DNA of 64,000 bases from Fistulifera solaris (lineage: Eukaryota > Bacillariophyta > Bacillariophyceae > Naviculales > Stauroneidaceae). Shown in pieces: positions 1-11,600 of the stretch. The notes beneath the pieces were generated by a model. It saw only the letters and a program-made list of their open reading frames with translations. It was not told where the DNA came from and made no database searches. Each line of letters opens with the position of its first letter. Within the stretch, counting starts at the first letter, position 1. Both the position numbers and the translations under genes were made by a program. The DNA is taken from contig AP026148.1 of NCBI GenBank assembly GCA_030295235.1, positions 620,001 to 684,000 of the forward strand, in the 5' to 3' direction.

Positions 1-563
1 AGATCCTCGCCGGCGTTTAGTAAACAAATTGCACGTAGCGGCACACAGTACTGCCGTGAAAAGAACGCAATAATGAAACCTGCAACAAACCAAAGGACGT
101 TTTGATTCTTTCTCTGTGAATGGTTGACTATAATGCGCCGCAACACGAGAAAAACTGGAAGCGAAGTCGTTTTCGTTCCGCTCTGTCCTTGATCCGGCAG
201 TTGTAGGCCAACTCGTGACTACCAAATACTTGCGATGATTATTATTTATTCTTTCATACTTCATACACGTTTGCCGGGTGACGAAAACACGGAAAGCTAT
301 TGAGATAGACAGATTTTGGACCATAAAGTTTCCTAGATTTCGGTAACAAAAAGCGACAGACTCCTGAGGGAAAGTGCTTTGAAATAAACAGGTCTAAAAC
401 TATAGTTCCGAGAGAAATCAAACGTTCATCACATCAGAAAATTAGTTGGCGCGCTACGGTTCCCTGCGTAACGAATTTCGCAATCATTAAGCTGCCAAAT
501 CATGAGACTTTGGTAGCTGTTTTTCTAAAGACATTTAAACGAAATGAAAAAATTCCCGCGATG
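1..563. other. Intergenic, no gene seen
   Basis: No open frame with protein-like composition and no RNA gene signature was seen. It lies downstream of the leftward ACT/2H gene and is AT-rich. Confidence 0.5.
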
Positions 564-1792
564 TCAATTGAGCTTGCATGTAAACAGCACATGTATCTCA
601 TCATTCGGAACATGCATGTAGGGCGTACGCTCGCACACTAACGAGACGGAATTCACCAAAATCGACGACGGAAACATGGTGGAAAGATTTGAAACCACAT
701 CACGCCGAAACCGTTCTTGCACTTGATCACAGTTGGTGTTGGGAACTTTGGTGAATCGACAAAACGTCGAATGATTGATTTGAGGCATGGTAAATGTGCT
801 CGTCATTGATGAAGCTTCTTCCGGGAATTCCTCCATGAAGTCGTCAAAAGCTTTCTCGATACAGTTCCGAATCGATTGCATGCCGCCCGTCGTCTCCTTC
901 CACAGCAAAATGCCTGCTTTCGAACCCAGTTGTGCCGAATCAATTTCCAAGCGCAAAGGCTTTTGGGGAAACCGATCGTTGCGAATGGCTCGTTCCATGA
1001 TCTGCCTCGCATTCCGTATTATGACATCCTTTTGTGCTTCCGATAGGACTCCCTCGAACGTAAAGGACGAAATGTCGCCACCGTGGTATGTAGTGCGGCA
1101 AACGGATAAAAATACACGGCGGGGCGAGGAGTCGTCTTGTCTAAAAACGACTCTGTCACATCGGCTTCATCAAAACACAATTGCACAGCCGCACAAAATT
1201 GCGCATAGTTTGACAACCACTGTTCTCGTGAAGGAGGCCATCCGGCGACGACGACTAAACCGAAACATGTGTCTGCGGCTGTTGTTGGGTTCTCAATGAG
1301 AGAGACTACCCACGGATCGGGGTGGAATTCTTTCGCGGGTCCATCCCTCGGTGCAATGGCGGTCGTTGTTGTGGGCGGGTCTTTTGCTTTCGATTCAAAC
1401 GTGACTATGTGTCCTTGTTGTTGTAACACCGCAACCGCGGCGGTGGCTTGATCGACGGACACGAGAATATAATCGGTATCGTACGTACTCAGGGCAAAGA
1501 TCGAAATACCGGCATCACTCAGTGGCTTGGCCAAAGACGCCAAAATCCCCGTCCACGAAAAATCCAGGGGTCCTTGAATTTTCAAACAAGTCCAATTGTT
1601 CTGTGTGTCGGGTGTTCCGGGCGGCACGTGGGGACAAACAATGGACAACTCGTCACGGGTGCGCGTCACCGAACAAAAGGAAGCGGATGGCTTTGTCGCC
1701 CAATCAGGTACGGCGGCGTCCGGAGGCAATTTACAAACGGCAAACGAGTCGCTTAAAATAACCAGATTGAGATGCTTGGGCTGGTTTGACAT
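564..1792 (-). CDS. ACT-domain protein fused to a 2H-phosphoesterase-like domain
   Basis: About 409 residues. Residues 1-135 match an ACT_7/CASTOR-type ACT domain; the segment around DFSWTGILASL and STYDTDYILV is diagnostic and suggests small-ligand (amino acid) sensing. The second half has two H-x-[ST] motifs, LHTTV and NHSTF, about 100 residues apart, which is the signature of 2H (LigT-like) phosphoesterases, enzymes acting on cyclic phosphates or RNA ends. The ATG at 1792 (MSNQPK) is chosen over an in-frame ATG at 1891 because the extra stretch is AT-rich and lacks protein-like composition. One frame change lies near 1,090; one more T in a TTT run joins the two frames smoothly. ACT assignment is strong; the 2H assignment rests on motifs and spacing. 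Confidence 0.7.
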
Positions 1793-2084
1793 TGTATTAG
1801 AAACAAAGATCAAAGCAAAAATAAAAAATGGATGCGGAAAAAATCGAAAAAAATAAAATAATGCGCTCGACAAGTGCCTGCGGGACTGCAACGAAGTTCA
1901 GTCGCGGAGAAGAGCATTATTTCACCTGAACCCTATCGCGGATCCATTTCCTTTTCCCACCACACACTCGAGTATAATTTTCCTTTCTTTTTATATTCAA
2001 AGAAAACTAGCAACAAGCATTGTATCAAAAGCATCATTGGTACAACTCTTTTGTTTATATTCAAATTCCCCTATTCGAATTAAG

Positions 2085-2762
2085 ATGACAGAAGCACGAC
2101 CCGACGGCCGTTCGGCCAATAGCCTTCGACCTCTTTCCTGTGAATTGGGCTGTCTCCAAGCCGCCGACGGCAGCGCCCTGTGGAAAGCGGGAAATACCCA
2201 CGTTCTAGCCGCCGTACACGGACCGATCGCTCCCCGCATTGCCATGGAAGAACACGCGGAAGCGTTTCGGATTCAAGTGGTCATTCAAACGTCGTCGAGT
2301 AATTGCAGTGAATGGGAAGCCTTCTTGACCCGCATCCTCACGTCGTGTTGTTGCACACAATTGTATCCCCGGTGTATTCTGTCCATCACCATTCATGTCC
2401 TATCACATGATGGATCCATCTTAGCGGCGGCATTGCATGCAGCGGTTTCGGCTCTGATGGATGCGGGCATCGAAATGAGAACGTTGCCGGTGGGTGTCAC
2501 CTGTCTATTATTGAATCCGGATATCTTGCTGGATCCGACACAAGTGGAAGAGGATGAAAGCGCTTCCTTAATGCTAGTCTTGGAGAATAGTGATGCGGAT
2601 CAAATCTTGGCTTGTTATTCATCGAGTTCTTTGAATCAGTCCATTCACAATATTTTGAAGTGCTCGGTCGTGGCGGCACGAGTAAGTCAAGCCATTTCGG
2701 CCTTTTGGAGAATAGCCGTCGAGTCAAAAGTCAAGCGACAATGCGAAACTATATTTTCCTGA
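2085..2762 (+). CDS. RRP46: Exosome complex component RRP46 (RNase PH fold)
   Basis: 225 residues, the usual size of RRP46. It opens with RPDGRS..LRPLSCELG and continues with GSALWKAGNTHVLAAVHGP, the RNase PH N-terminal pattern. The C-terminal half (ALHAAVSALMDAGIEMR, then VTCLL) is the usual RNase PH second half. In eukaryotes this is one of six catalytically inactive ring subunits of the nuclear and cytoplasmic RNA exosome. The ATG at 2085 directly precedes the conserved RPDGRS; the open frame begins upstream only at a non-ATG codon. It is divergent from the ACT/2H gene, with about 290 bp of shared upstream region. The frame is intact and I see no intron. Confidence 0.88.
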   Translation: MTEARPDGRSANSLRPLSCELGCLQAADGSALWKAGNTHVLAAVHGPIAPRIAMEEHAEAFRIQVVIQTSSSNCSEWEAFLTRILTSCCCTQLYPRCILSITIHVLSHDGSILAAALHAAVSALMDAGIEMRTLPVGVTCLLLNPDILLDPTQVEEDESASLMLVLENSDADQILACYSSSSLNQSIHNILKCSVVAARVSQAISAFWRIAVESKVKRQCETIFS

Positions 2763-3232
2763 GTAGAATGAAGTAGAGAAAGAGTGGCCAATGTATCGTA
2801 GTCTTGTTTGACTTACGCGAACCATAATGCTCTACCATTTACTTCGATTGAACGATGATTTCACATTTAAAACAACCATGTTGATGTGAAGATAGTCATA
2901 CATAAGATAAAGATGATCTTCTTACAGACATATACTTTGATCAGTGATTTAACAGCCTAGAAATTGTTGTCGATGGACTTGAGTCACGAAGCATCGCGAA
3001 CACATTTTACAAGGTACCGGTACCAGTACAAGTACGTACCAGGTACTTGTAGTACGATTTTTCACGTATGGAGTCCGAACATTCCTGAAAATCGTAGCGG
3101 CATTACACATTGAACGACCGTCCATCCACCCACCCACCTGTCCGCAGCAGCACAGCAACAGCAACACCTTTTACGCACAAAAACAACCCCCGTTGACCAA
3201 AATCCTTATTGTTTCATCTAGTTTGAACCAAA
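2763..3232. other. Intergenic with GTAC-rich cluster and duplicated leader
   Basis: A dense run of GTAC-containing words (GGTACCGGTACC and variants) lies at 3011-3056. The 85 bp before the next ATG (about 3148-3232) resembles the leader of the downstream paralogue (about 4540-4625), so the duplication included the 5' untranslated region. Confidence 0.5.
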
Positions 3233-4012
3233 ATGCGACTTTCTACCAAACGAGACTATCTTTCATGCTCCCAGAGTGATTTGGCGACAGATGATTGCAA
3301 GCGACAGCGCACGGAAAGCCCTGTTCAGTCGTTGTTCGCTTCTCTTCGATCACCTGTCGACTTTCGAGATGACAATGATGATGATGTCCCCTTCCTCTCC
3401 GGTTCCGTTCCTTGTGAATCGATTCCTGATGACGATGTGTCTTTTATCTTATCGTTTGCGGAATCGCATGAAGAGATGCAGTCGTGGATTTGTGAGAACG
3501 AGAACGCCGCATGGGCCCAAAGCACTGTTCAGGCGCTGCTTTCGTTGAATGTCACTGCGTCTCGTGGCTCTTCAAGCAGGTCTTTTCTTGAAAATCATCG
3601 TGTGTCTCGCCGTGTACAATTTGTGCCCGGTTTCTACACTGTCAAGGAGATTCCCCATCATAATTCGTTGACGGCCGATGAAAAGCGTTCGTTGTATCGT
3701 AACAAGCGTACGTTGCAGGCAGAGAAGGATGAAATTTGCCTGGAGATCAGGTTTGAGCGTCGTTTACGTCTTTGCGGCGCCGCTGATGCGCTGGAAGAAG
3801 GGTGTTTCTTCCGCAACCATCTTGGAGAGTTGGTCCATCCAGCACACTGGCCTGTGTATGTGAATGAAATTCTTCCAAGTCTTCCCCTCGATACTCCCGT
3901 CGTTGGCTTTTCCTCACTGAACGAGTACAAACAAAGTGATGAGTTGTCCAAGTATGAGCAATACTTTGACAACGCCATGCGGAAAAGAGTCTTCCATCCC
4001 TCGATCCCTTGA
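3233..4012 (+). CDS. Unnamed RVxF-motif protein, copy 1 of a tandem pair
   Basis: 259 residues, uninterrupted. Low-complexity, acidic N-terminal half, then a conserved block: RRVQF, TVKEIPHH, LTADEKRSLYR, followed by a helical region (EICLEIRFERRL) and a C-terminal block with GELVHPAHWPVYVNEI. The tandem copy at 4626 shares the whole architecture. I know of diatom proteins with the same V-x-F ... V-x-x-I-P ... EEK ... Y arrangement but no assigned function. RRVQF fits the RVxF docking motif for protein phosphatase 1, which is a short-motif inference only. No membrane segment or signal peptide is visible. Confidence 0.65.
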   Translation: MRLSTKRDYLSCSQSDLATDDCKRQRTESPVQSLFASLRSPVDFRDDNDDDVPFLSGSVPCESIPDDDVSFILSFAESHEEMQSWICENENAAWAQSTVQALLSLNVTASRGSSSRSFLENHRVSRRVQFVPGFYTVKEIPHHNSLTADEKRSLYRNKRTLQAEKDEICLEIRFERRLRLCGAADALEEGCFFRNHLGELVHPAHWPVYVNEILPSLPLDTPVVGFSSLNEYKQSDELSKYEQYFDNAMRKRVFHPSIP

Positions 4013-4625
4013 TTCCTAAGCGTTTTCTCAACTCGCGATATTTTGTCTCGTTTTCCCTGTATTGTGCTCCCCGTAGTAGCGATTTGAAACGATTCAACCG
4101 CTCTTGTTCTATGTCAAGTGTTAAGTAGTGATTATTGTAGATGATTCTTAAAAAAATACTCCGTATTCAGTTTTATAGCTATGAACTGCCTCCCCTTAGT
4201 TTTCTTGGTAACGTCGTCTTTGTTGTTGTGTATCGTACCGTATGGTATCGTATCGTATTGTTATCGTCGTGTTTTGTTGCAGCTTGCAGCGTAAGGTGAC
4301 TTTTCACACAATGCGCGTTGTGCTTTCAAATCGATTCGTAATTATTAGAGATCTTTTGAAAAGAAATCAAGCTCTTCAAAGCTTTAATCCGTTTACTCTC
4401 GTCGAAACTCGTCCTCGCTCCTCGCTCTATAGTTTCTTCATGAGTAAACGTTAGTGTACCAGCGCTACGTGAGAGCTACTTACACGATTTGTACCAGGGC
4501 AGTCGTAGAAAATTAGTCGGTCCGTCAGACGTCGGTCAGTCCGCAGCAAGCATTTTATTCACTCTCGCGCACAAAACAACCCCGTTTTACCAAATTCCTC
4601 ATTGTTTCATCTATTTTGAATCAAA
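4013..4625. other. Intergenic between RVxF-family copies
   Basis: Holds a TACTCCGTA word at 4157-4165 just after copy 1, and the duplicated leader of copy 2 from about 4540. No other gene seen. Confidence 0.5.
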
Positions 4626-5368
4626 ATGCAAGTTTACAGCAAACAAAACCACCTTTCATGCTCCAAGAGTCCCTCGGAGACGATTTTCGACACGCTACAG
4701 CGGCCGACAAGCCCTCTGTGGTCGTTGCAAGCCGAAGACGTTCACGATGTTCCCTGTCTCTCTGATTGCGACGCGGGTGTCGCGGAATCGTTGCTTCCAC
4801 GTGATTTCGATGTCGACAATGATGACAAGATCTCTTCTTTCCTTCTGTCCCTTACAATATCGCATGAAGAACCGCTGTTGACGGTGAACAAGACTCAAAA
4901 GGGAGTATTAAAGACGAGCACTCCTTCGGTGACGTTACACTCTTCGCTCAAGATTGCTCCATCCAGTCATCCTGCGCCTCGTCGTGTTCGATTTGCTTCG
5001 GATCTTGCGACGGTGAAAGAGATATCCCATCATCGTTCGTTCACAACCGACCAAAAGCGTTTGTTATATCGTGACCTTAAAATGTCATTTGTCAGGAGAT
5101 TGAATTTGAGCGCAGTCTGTATGGGGATGAATGCATTAAGGATGTATTGGAAGAAGAAGCGTACTTTCGGAATCGTCGCGGAGAACTCGTTCATCCAGCC
5201 CACTGGAGTGCTTTTACGGACGAGATCGTTTACAGCATTGACGTCGACCCTACATCTGTACCACCTGTATTCTCTTCGGTAGAAGCCTCCAAGAAGTACT
5301 TGTTCCAGTACGAGCGTTTCTATGATCATGTCCTTCCGAATCGTGCTTCTGAATCATCCAGTCGGTGA
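4626..5368 (+). CDS. Unnamed RVxF-motif protein, copy 2
   Basis: About 247 residues, tandem paralogue of the gene at 3233. It keeps SCSKSP near the start, PRRVRF, TVKEISHHRSF, DQKRLLYR, and then in another frame FERSLYGDE and GELVHPAHWSAFTDEI. The frame changes near 5,085; one more A in the AAAA run at that place gives an uninterrupted product that aligns with copy 1 across the junction. So I treat it as an intact gene carrying a sequence error, not a pseudogene. The C-terminal tail differs from copy 1. Function unknown. Confidence 0.6.
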
Positions 5369-6449
5369 AAGAGAAGAGCTCCTTTGTCGTTGCCTTTCGT
5401 ACTCCTTGTTTGTCGTTGTGTGTGTTGTGCTTCTCGTAACGGTGATTCGAGACTTGTTTAGTAAATATTACGTTGTCTAGATGATGCTTCAAAACAAATT
5501 AATGTAGTATGTTGTATACATATCTTTAGTTTTCGTAATTGCGTGAACGTACACGCGAGCGACGGGGTTTATGTATCGGAAGCGGTTGCATGAGCAACTG
5601 TTCTCTTCGAGTACATGTAGAACCGTTCCAAGCACGCTTGGACAGCTTCAATAAAAAGTCAAAATTGTTATGCAGTTTGTTTCTGTTTCTATCACTTATA
5701 GACAAGAGTCCCCCGCGTTTCCCATTGCTCGTCCAAAAGCGCCCGAGACCGTTTGTCATCTTCCGTGGTTTTTTGGCGATCCAGCGACTTGCGAAACGAA
5801 AAAAGAAAGAACAACAGTATTGTCATTGCATTGCATTGCATTCAATCTCCTAATTAACAGCAACTTGACTATACGACGACGATCAATGGCCCGCAAAAGC
5901 AAACAACCAGGAGGCAATTTCCCTTTGACCCAACACGAACACAAAACGCTTTGTCCGTGCTCATGAGTCATAATTAGAGATCGTTTGAATACAAATCTAG
6001 TTCTTTATTGCTTTCCAGTACGCCGACGGTTGAAGCAAAGTGTGGCATGATTTGAGCTTCCGTAACATTGATGATGATATTATTCGGACTTATTATTTAT
6101 GTCAACAACTCTAAGAACAAAAATGATTGAGTTGGTTATCGCGATAATTGGCGCACGTTACCTACATTAACTCCAACCTTTGTCAAAACGACTTACGATT
6201 CCGATCGTATTTTTCGCGTTGCGTTATTTCGCTCTATTCGAGGTATGCGCTCGTCGATTTCGTTCGATCAAAGGCTTCTCATTTTCCTTTCGATTGTACG
6301 GAGTCAACCAAAAGAGATGTGCTTCTCGTTTTGGAAATAGTCCAAATTGCCTTGTCTCGCGCACTTCTTTTCATAATTTGACGTTGCATTTGATGTTTCT
6401 TACTCATTGCTACTTCGTATAGTTTGATCCTTTTCATCTTCATTTCATC
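5369..6449. other. Intergenic, no convincing gene
   Basis: About 1.1 kb. Several open frames exist here (for example 5539-5853) but their products are low-complexity and share nothing with known families. A stretch near 5968-6000 weakly resembles 4340-4375, perhaps a relic of the neighbouring duplication. Confidence 0.4.
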
Positions 6450-7272
6450 ATGACGACTACAACTACAACAAATGCCTCTTTATTATACTGGAATCTGGCC
6501 GCCTACTTCGTGAATGTCGCCATAACCTTTGGGGTTGGTGTTGGGCGATCACCCACGAATGCAGAATTGTCGGAAAAGTATCAAACACTCGTGACACCTG
6601 TCGGTTGGGCCTTTGCCATATGGTCGTTGATTTTTACCCTGCAAGCTTTCTGGACCGCTTGGCCGTTCTGTTCCTCAAAGAAAATCAGCGTCATCGGATA
6701 CCGCTACGTGTGGATTGTGATGGCCCAAGCGGGTTGGACGTTGTCCTTTTCGCACGAACGAATCGTCGCCTCTATGCTCTTCATGACCGCCTTGGCTTCT
6801 TTTTTTGTGGGAAACTGTCGCGACACTGCCGCCTCCAGCGACGTGGAAGGAATATGCCTTGACGCATTTGCCTTTCACCTTGCATACGGGATGGATTTCG
6901 GCAGCCACTTTGGTGAATGCGAATGTCGTTTTGGTGTATCTGGGAGTTGCGGCGCCAACTCAGTACAGTGCGGCCTTGTTGTCGCTCTTGTCGCTCTTTG
7001 GTCTGGCGGTGTCGGAAGTCGTGCGAGATCATGATTGGGTGATCCCTGCGACCCTGGCTTGGGCGGCTTACGGCATTCATCGCGAGCTTTCGTCGCCCAA
7101 GTTGTCCATTCGCATCACCTTTCCTGAACGGCAAATTGTGCAACTTCAACAGGGTGCGGCTTGGGCGACCATGACGATTGTTGCCTTGCTAGTCGTACGA
7201 ATTGGTATTCGATTGACGACTCGTCGTCAACCTCTTCATCAATCGAACGAAGCTGCTCCGTTGCGTGAGTAA
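6450..7272 (+). CDS. TspO/MBR-like membrane protein, copy 1
   Basis: About 273 residues with at least five hydrophobic segments. The segment TPVGWAFAIWSLIFTLQAFW is typical of TspO/MBR (tryptophan-rich sensory protein) relatives; these bind tetrapyrroles or similar ligands in membranes. Later segments include LHTGWISAATLVNANVVLVYL and AVSEVVRDHDW. A frame change lies in the T-run at 6,799-6,806; removing one T gives TALASFLWETVATLP, which matches copy 2 exactly in pattern (LASFLWNNVATLP). The start ATG at 6450 is followed by a short Thr-rich stretch. Ends EAAPLRE. It could be a divergent relative and not a true TspO. Confidence 0.65.
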
Positions 7273-7397
7273 TGCGCTGAGATCTTCATAAATGTAGCGT
7301 AAACTAAATCAAGAATAGTAATCTATCTGGTTATGGTTGAAATGAATGAAAAACATGTTGCATCACAAAAGTAGCATTGACTAGATTCTCATCGTTT

Positions 7398-7520
7398 CAC
7401 ACTTTCTGGCGTTTTATAGAAGCCATAGCTCTCATTGCTGCCATGTGACTGCTTGAAATAAAATATATGAAAACACTCAAGCTCAATCCTCTTGAGAGGA
7501 CTCCGGCGACACAATTGACG
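7398..7520 (-). pseudogene. Relic of the 3' end of the formin gene
   Basis: Read on the minus strand this spells SSSHMAAMRA, then MASIKRQKV and a stop. The formin gene ends with SSSHMAAMRAKARMRRQRNAKR at 8654. Similarity continues upstream for about 60 bp around an ATTGAGC core. The distance from the stop of TspO-like copy 1 (7272) to this relic is about 128 bp; that from copy 2 (8522) to the formin stop is about 132 bp. So a unit of about 1.25 kb holding the TspO-like gene and the convergent formin tail was duplicated, and the extra tail decayed. Confidence 0.7.
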
Positions 7521-7839
7521 CACAATGAGTTGTAACCTTTCGAAGTCGCGTTGCTAATTTTGCTTTCCGACTTTCGACTCACTACCTGGTAGCCAACTTT
7601 TCAGCAATTAGTGTCTGGGCGACATGTTCCCAAAATGATGCACAACCTTAGAACTACTTTTAACAGGATACTAAAAATGGATACAAAATCCGAAACCTGA
7701 AGTGCCTGCGATGCATGACCCATCGCCTCGCTCACTTATTTTGCATTGCTCTGTATATTCCATTTTAAATCCATCCATCTCTTCTTCGTTGTGAGAGTAA
7801 AGAGACTGAAATTTATTTACTCGAGTCAAAGCTGCTGCC
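7521..7839. other. Intergenic upstream of TspO-like copy 2
   Basis: No gene seen. Corresponds by position to the region upstream of copy 1. Confidence 0.4.
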
Positions 7840-8522
7840 ATGCCAACGGATGAGGAAACCGTCGACCTGTATTTGTCCTTTGCGATCTATTTCGTGATTT
7901 TTGCTTTGCAGACCCTGAAGTTCTTTCTTCCGTACCTTGAAAAGCATCACCATCCAGTCAGAAAGGTTCAAATTGTAATCGCTTTAGTAGGCTGGGCGGT
8001 ATCTTTCTTGCTAGGGTGGCTGATGATTACCATTGTTTTCTTGACTATGCTGGCTTCGTTTTTGTGGAACAACGTCGCCACGCTTCCGGCTGCGCCGAAA
8101 TGGGGAGAATACTTGATGATTCATCAAACCTTTGCCTTGCATACGGGATATATGTTGGCAAACATATTTATTTATACCCGTATCATATTGCTTGATGGGG
8201 GACTCTCGGTAAAGGGCATTGGATTGCCGCGTGGCTGTCCTTCTTGCTTCTCTTTACTCGAGCTGTTTCGGAAGTCCTGCGTAATCATGACTCAATGCTC
8301 CCTCTGTCAATAGCCTGGGCGTTCCTCGCCATTCGGGCAGAGTTTTCGTCACCCTCGGCACTCATTTCTAATACGCTCGGTGAGCAACAAATAGGACAAT
8401 TTTGTCAGGCAAACACCTTGGCTGTTATGACGATTCTTGTCTTGTTGGCAATACGGTTTAGATTCCGACGGACTCGTAAATATCAGCGTCCGGGAGTCGA
8501 AGCAATTCCGTTGCGTGAGTAA
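7840..8522 (+). CDS. TspO/MBR-like membrane protein, copy 2
   Basis: About 227 residues; lacks roughly the first 50 residues of copy 1 and starts MPTDEETVDLYLSFAIYF. Shared blocks are LASFLWNNVATLPAAPKWGEY, FALHTGYMLANI, AVSEVLRNHDSMLP and the ending EAIPLRE. A frame change near 8,198 is resolved by one more G in a GGGGG run, giving KGHWIAAWLSFLLLFTRAV. The canonical TPVGWAFAIW element is replaced by a divergent sequence, so ligand binding may differ. It could be a copy on the way to decay, but the block conservation argues that it was selected. Confidence 0.55.
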
Positions 8523-8653
8523 TTGCACTGATATAGACTGAAGTGTCAAGATGAATTGTTTTTTCGACTAATAGTTATTAACAAGAAATATATTACATCA
8601 CAATAGTAGCTCTGGTGGTTGTCAACACGTTCCATAAATATATAGAACCTTTT

Positions 8654-11600
8654 TTACCGTTTCGCATTCCTTTGGCGTCTCATACGAGCCTTAGCTCTCA
8701 TGGCTGCCATGTGACTGCTCGAATTCGAATGTTGCGAGAGACTGGGCTCAATCGCTGGCGGGGATTCGGGCGGCAAGGTCTCGTTGGGGTACGGCGAACT
8801 TTCTGTTTCGTAGGAGTTTGCTGGGGAATCCTGCTGCTGGTATGATTCTTGGTGCGAAAGGTGATTGTATTCTCTCGATTCGGTATATTGAGGCTCCCTG
8901 TATCTATCACTCCGTCCGTAATGCTGCGGCCGTTGCGGCGAAACTTCCACAGTTCGCGCAGACGAGTACGCCATTGCTTGACTCACCGAAGGTTGATGAT
9001 CTGAGGCCCGGACCATTGAGCTAGGATTTCGTGGTGGCGACGATTTCATCGGCGTGCTCGTATGATTTGTCGACTGTGCGTGCCCTTGATAAAAGGCCGG
9101 AGGTTTTTCTTTCCTGCGGGGCGCCAACTCTATTTGCTTGTCGCTTACGTTCTTCTCGCTGCTTCTTTTTTTCTTCGGAGAAAACGTGTTCCTTTGCCTG
9201 TTCGAAGTCGCGGCAAAATTTCACAAATGTACTGAAAATCTCGTGGGGTTGCTTGTTTTTGTTTTCTTCGCCGAAGTACTCGAGAAGACTGGAAAACTTG
9301 AATTTCGTTTCTTCAATCTTGTCACGAAGGGCAGATATGTATTTAATGGCACTCAATGTAAACATGCCAACCTGAGTCGATTTCAAAGCCTCGACTTCTT
9401 CCTCCAAAGAAAACTCTTCTTCAGCATCGCTGAGACTTTCGTCGTCATCTTTGGTACTTTTCTTCTTTAGGCCGTACGCGTGCGTATGGCGAGCTTGATA
9501 CAAAGCCATACGGCGGACATTCTCCAGCTGATTTTCGACCTCTTCTAGATCGCCGACGCACTGCTCCCACGACACTTTGTCTGCTTTGAATACTGTTGGG
9601 ATATCATCCTCGAAACGAAGCAAAAGTTCATTGTTGCGGTTGACGATTCGGATCACATATTCCAGAAAGGTTGTCTTCTTATCAAACGCCTTTGCTTGCT
9701 TCAGCTTTAAAAGCGAATCAATTGTAAATGCTCCTGCTTTTTGGTAGCTACCACTGCCTGCTGTGTTCAAGCGATTGCCAAACTCAAGAATGATGCCAAG
9801 CAATTGACGAAGTCGGACTGAATTGGTGAGTTCATCGCAAGCTGCTTCGACTAAGAACGCTTCTTTCTGAATATCTCTGACGAATGTCTCAAACTGGAGC
9901 TTAAAGAGTAAAGCTCTGACTTTTCTTTTCGCGTGTTTGACGGTCATCATCGAAACCATGAACTTTTCACATTCACAAAGCCCGTCGAATTTCTCAGCAG
10001 CGTCTTGCCCTCCTTCAAGCATATACGTCTCTAGAGCTTTGCGTTCGTTCTTAGTTGGTAAATACTCTATCATGTTCTCGATCTGTTCAGCATTCATAGC
10101 ATACTCGTCGATTCTGTCCACTGCGTCGGCCATCTCGTCGTGAGACATTTTGAGTCGCGCAAGAACTATACCCCCGTTGTTGGCACGCTTGGGGTCGATG
10201 ACACGAACAGTTGCACTTCGCTTTACATTTTCCTGCTTTGTTGTCTTAGCGGCAGTCTCCGCTATCTTTTCAACTTGAAAGAGTTCTTGAAACTCTTTCT
10301 CATCAATATCGATTTGGATGTTATCCTCTTGATCAATCTTTGCCCACAAAGAGTTCCGAGTCACCTTGCGTAATGGATTCCAATGCAACCGAGCCCTCCT
10401 GTGCGAATCTTGTTCTTTCTCCACATCTTTCGCAGGCTTTTGAACCGCGGTTACTGGTAAATCGTGATCTTGATCCATAACGGACGGATCCAAACCATCT
10501 CGCGCCATGGCGTGCTTAACAGCTTCCATGGGAAGTCCGATACTAAGCATTCTGAAGTACTTGCTATATGTCGGGTCGAGTTTCAGTGGAATACCAGCAG
10601 GCTTGTTGTGATCGCCGTCCATTACAGAGGGATCCAAGCCTTCTCGAGTCATTGCATGCTTGACTACCTCCATTGGCATTCCAAGCTTAAGCATTTTAAA
10701 GAATCGGGTATACTGAGGATCGTCTTTCAAAGCAGGAAGGCCATTGAGTGTGGGCGGCTGTACGGGGTTTTTAACTTCATCCGGAACTTCCTCTGGCACT
10801 GCACTACGCGGTGATGCAACAGACTCTTTTCCTGCCAGAAACGCGTTAAGCATCATCATAGTAGCTTTGGGCGTGTGGGCTTTGTTGTTTCGAGTTTGAT
10901 CTTCTCCACTTTCGCCCCTTCCATTGGTTTGGCTACTAGGCCGCGTCGGAGACGCCTCCGAATTACTTGACAAGCCCCTTTGCTGCAGCTGTTGCAGCAT
11001 GAGCATATGAGACAGAGCAGCATTCGGCTCTTCCTTCGATCTCTTGATACTGCTTTCGGTCTCGATCACTAGATTAGTTTTCCGTGTCGGTGAGGACTCT
11101 GTATCAATCTGGAGCTTATTTCGAGCCGGCGATGAACTTAGAGCGACTTGAATCTCGGATGAGTAGTTTGAGGTACCGCTGGTGCCAAAGCCCTGGTCGT
11201 CGCTTTCCATAGTTCGTGAAGGTGAAAAACCACTGGGTTTCGATTGACCATCAGCTCCACGCGATAGCGGGAATTCTTTCGTTGTGCGGTTGATGCACCA
11301 ACCGAGGGGGGAGAATGTTCGGTTGAGTTAGATTGATGCTTCATGTCGTCGGTCAGCTTCAAAGAATTGTCATTCTTGTGACCATTGTTCGTTGTCGGCT
11401 TCAGCACGTCTCGGTAATTGGGCACAGAAATAGCGCTTTTATCGTGATCATTAGTTTTCAAACTTTTCCGGTTCGCGGCTATCCTTTTCTTGATCAGTGC
11501 TTCAACATCCATCTCTTTCGATTGAATGTCCTCCCGGCGAGCGTCATCTTGTTGTTGCTTCCGAAGTTCCAGCTCGCGCTTTTCTTTGTAACTCATCTTT

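Noticed and set aside
1079-1100. Intron at the frame change in the ACT/2H gene
   Set aside because: GT..AG pairs nearby do not restore the frame, whereas one more T does and yields conserved sequence.
4626-5368. RVxF-family copy 2 as a pseudogene
   Set aside because: Its single break is on an AAAA run and one base restores alignment to copy 1, as in many other genes here.
5539-5853. Open frame of 104 residues upstream of the TspO-like pair
   Set aside because: Low-complexity product in a region with overlapping frames; no family resemblance.
7840-8522. TspO-like copy 2 as a pseudogene
   Set aside because: The one break is on a G5 run and conserved blocks lie on both sides; kept as a gene with lower confidence.
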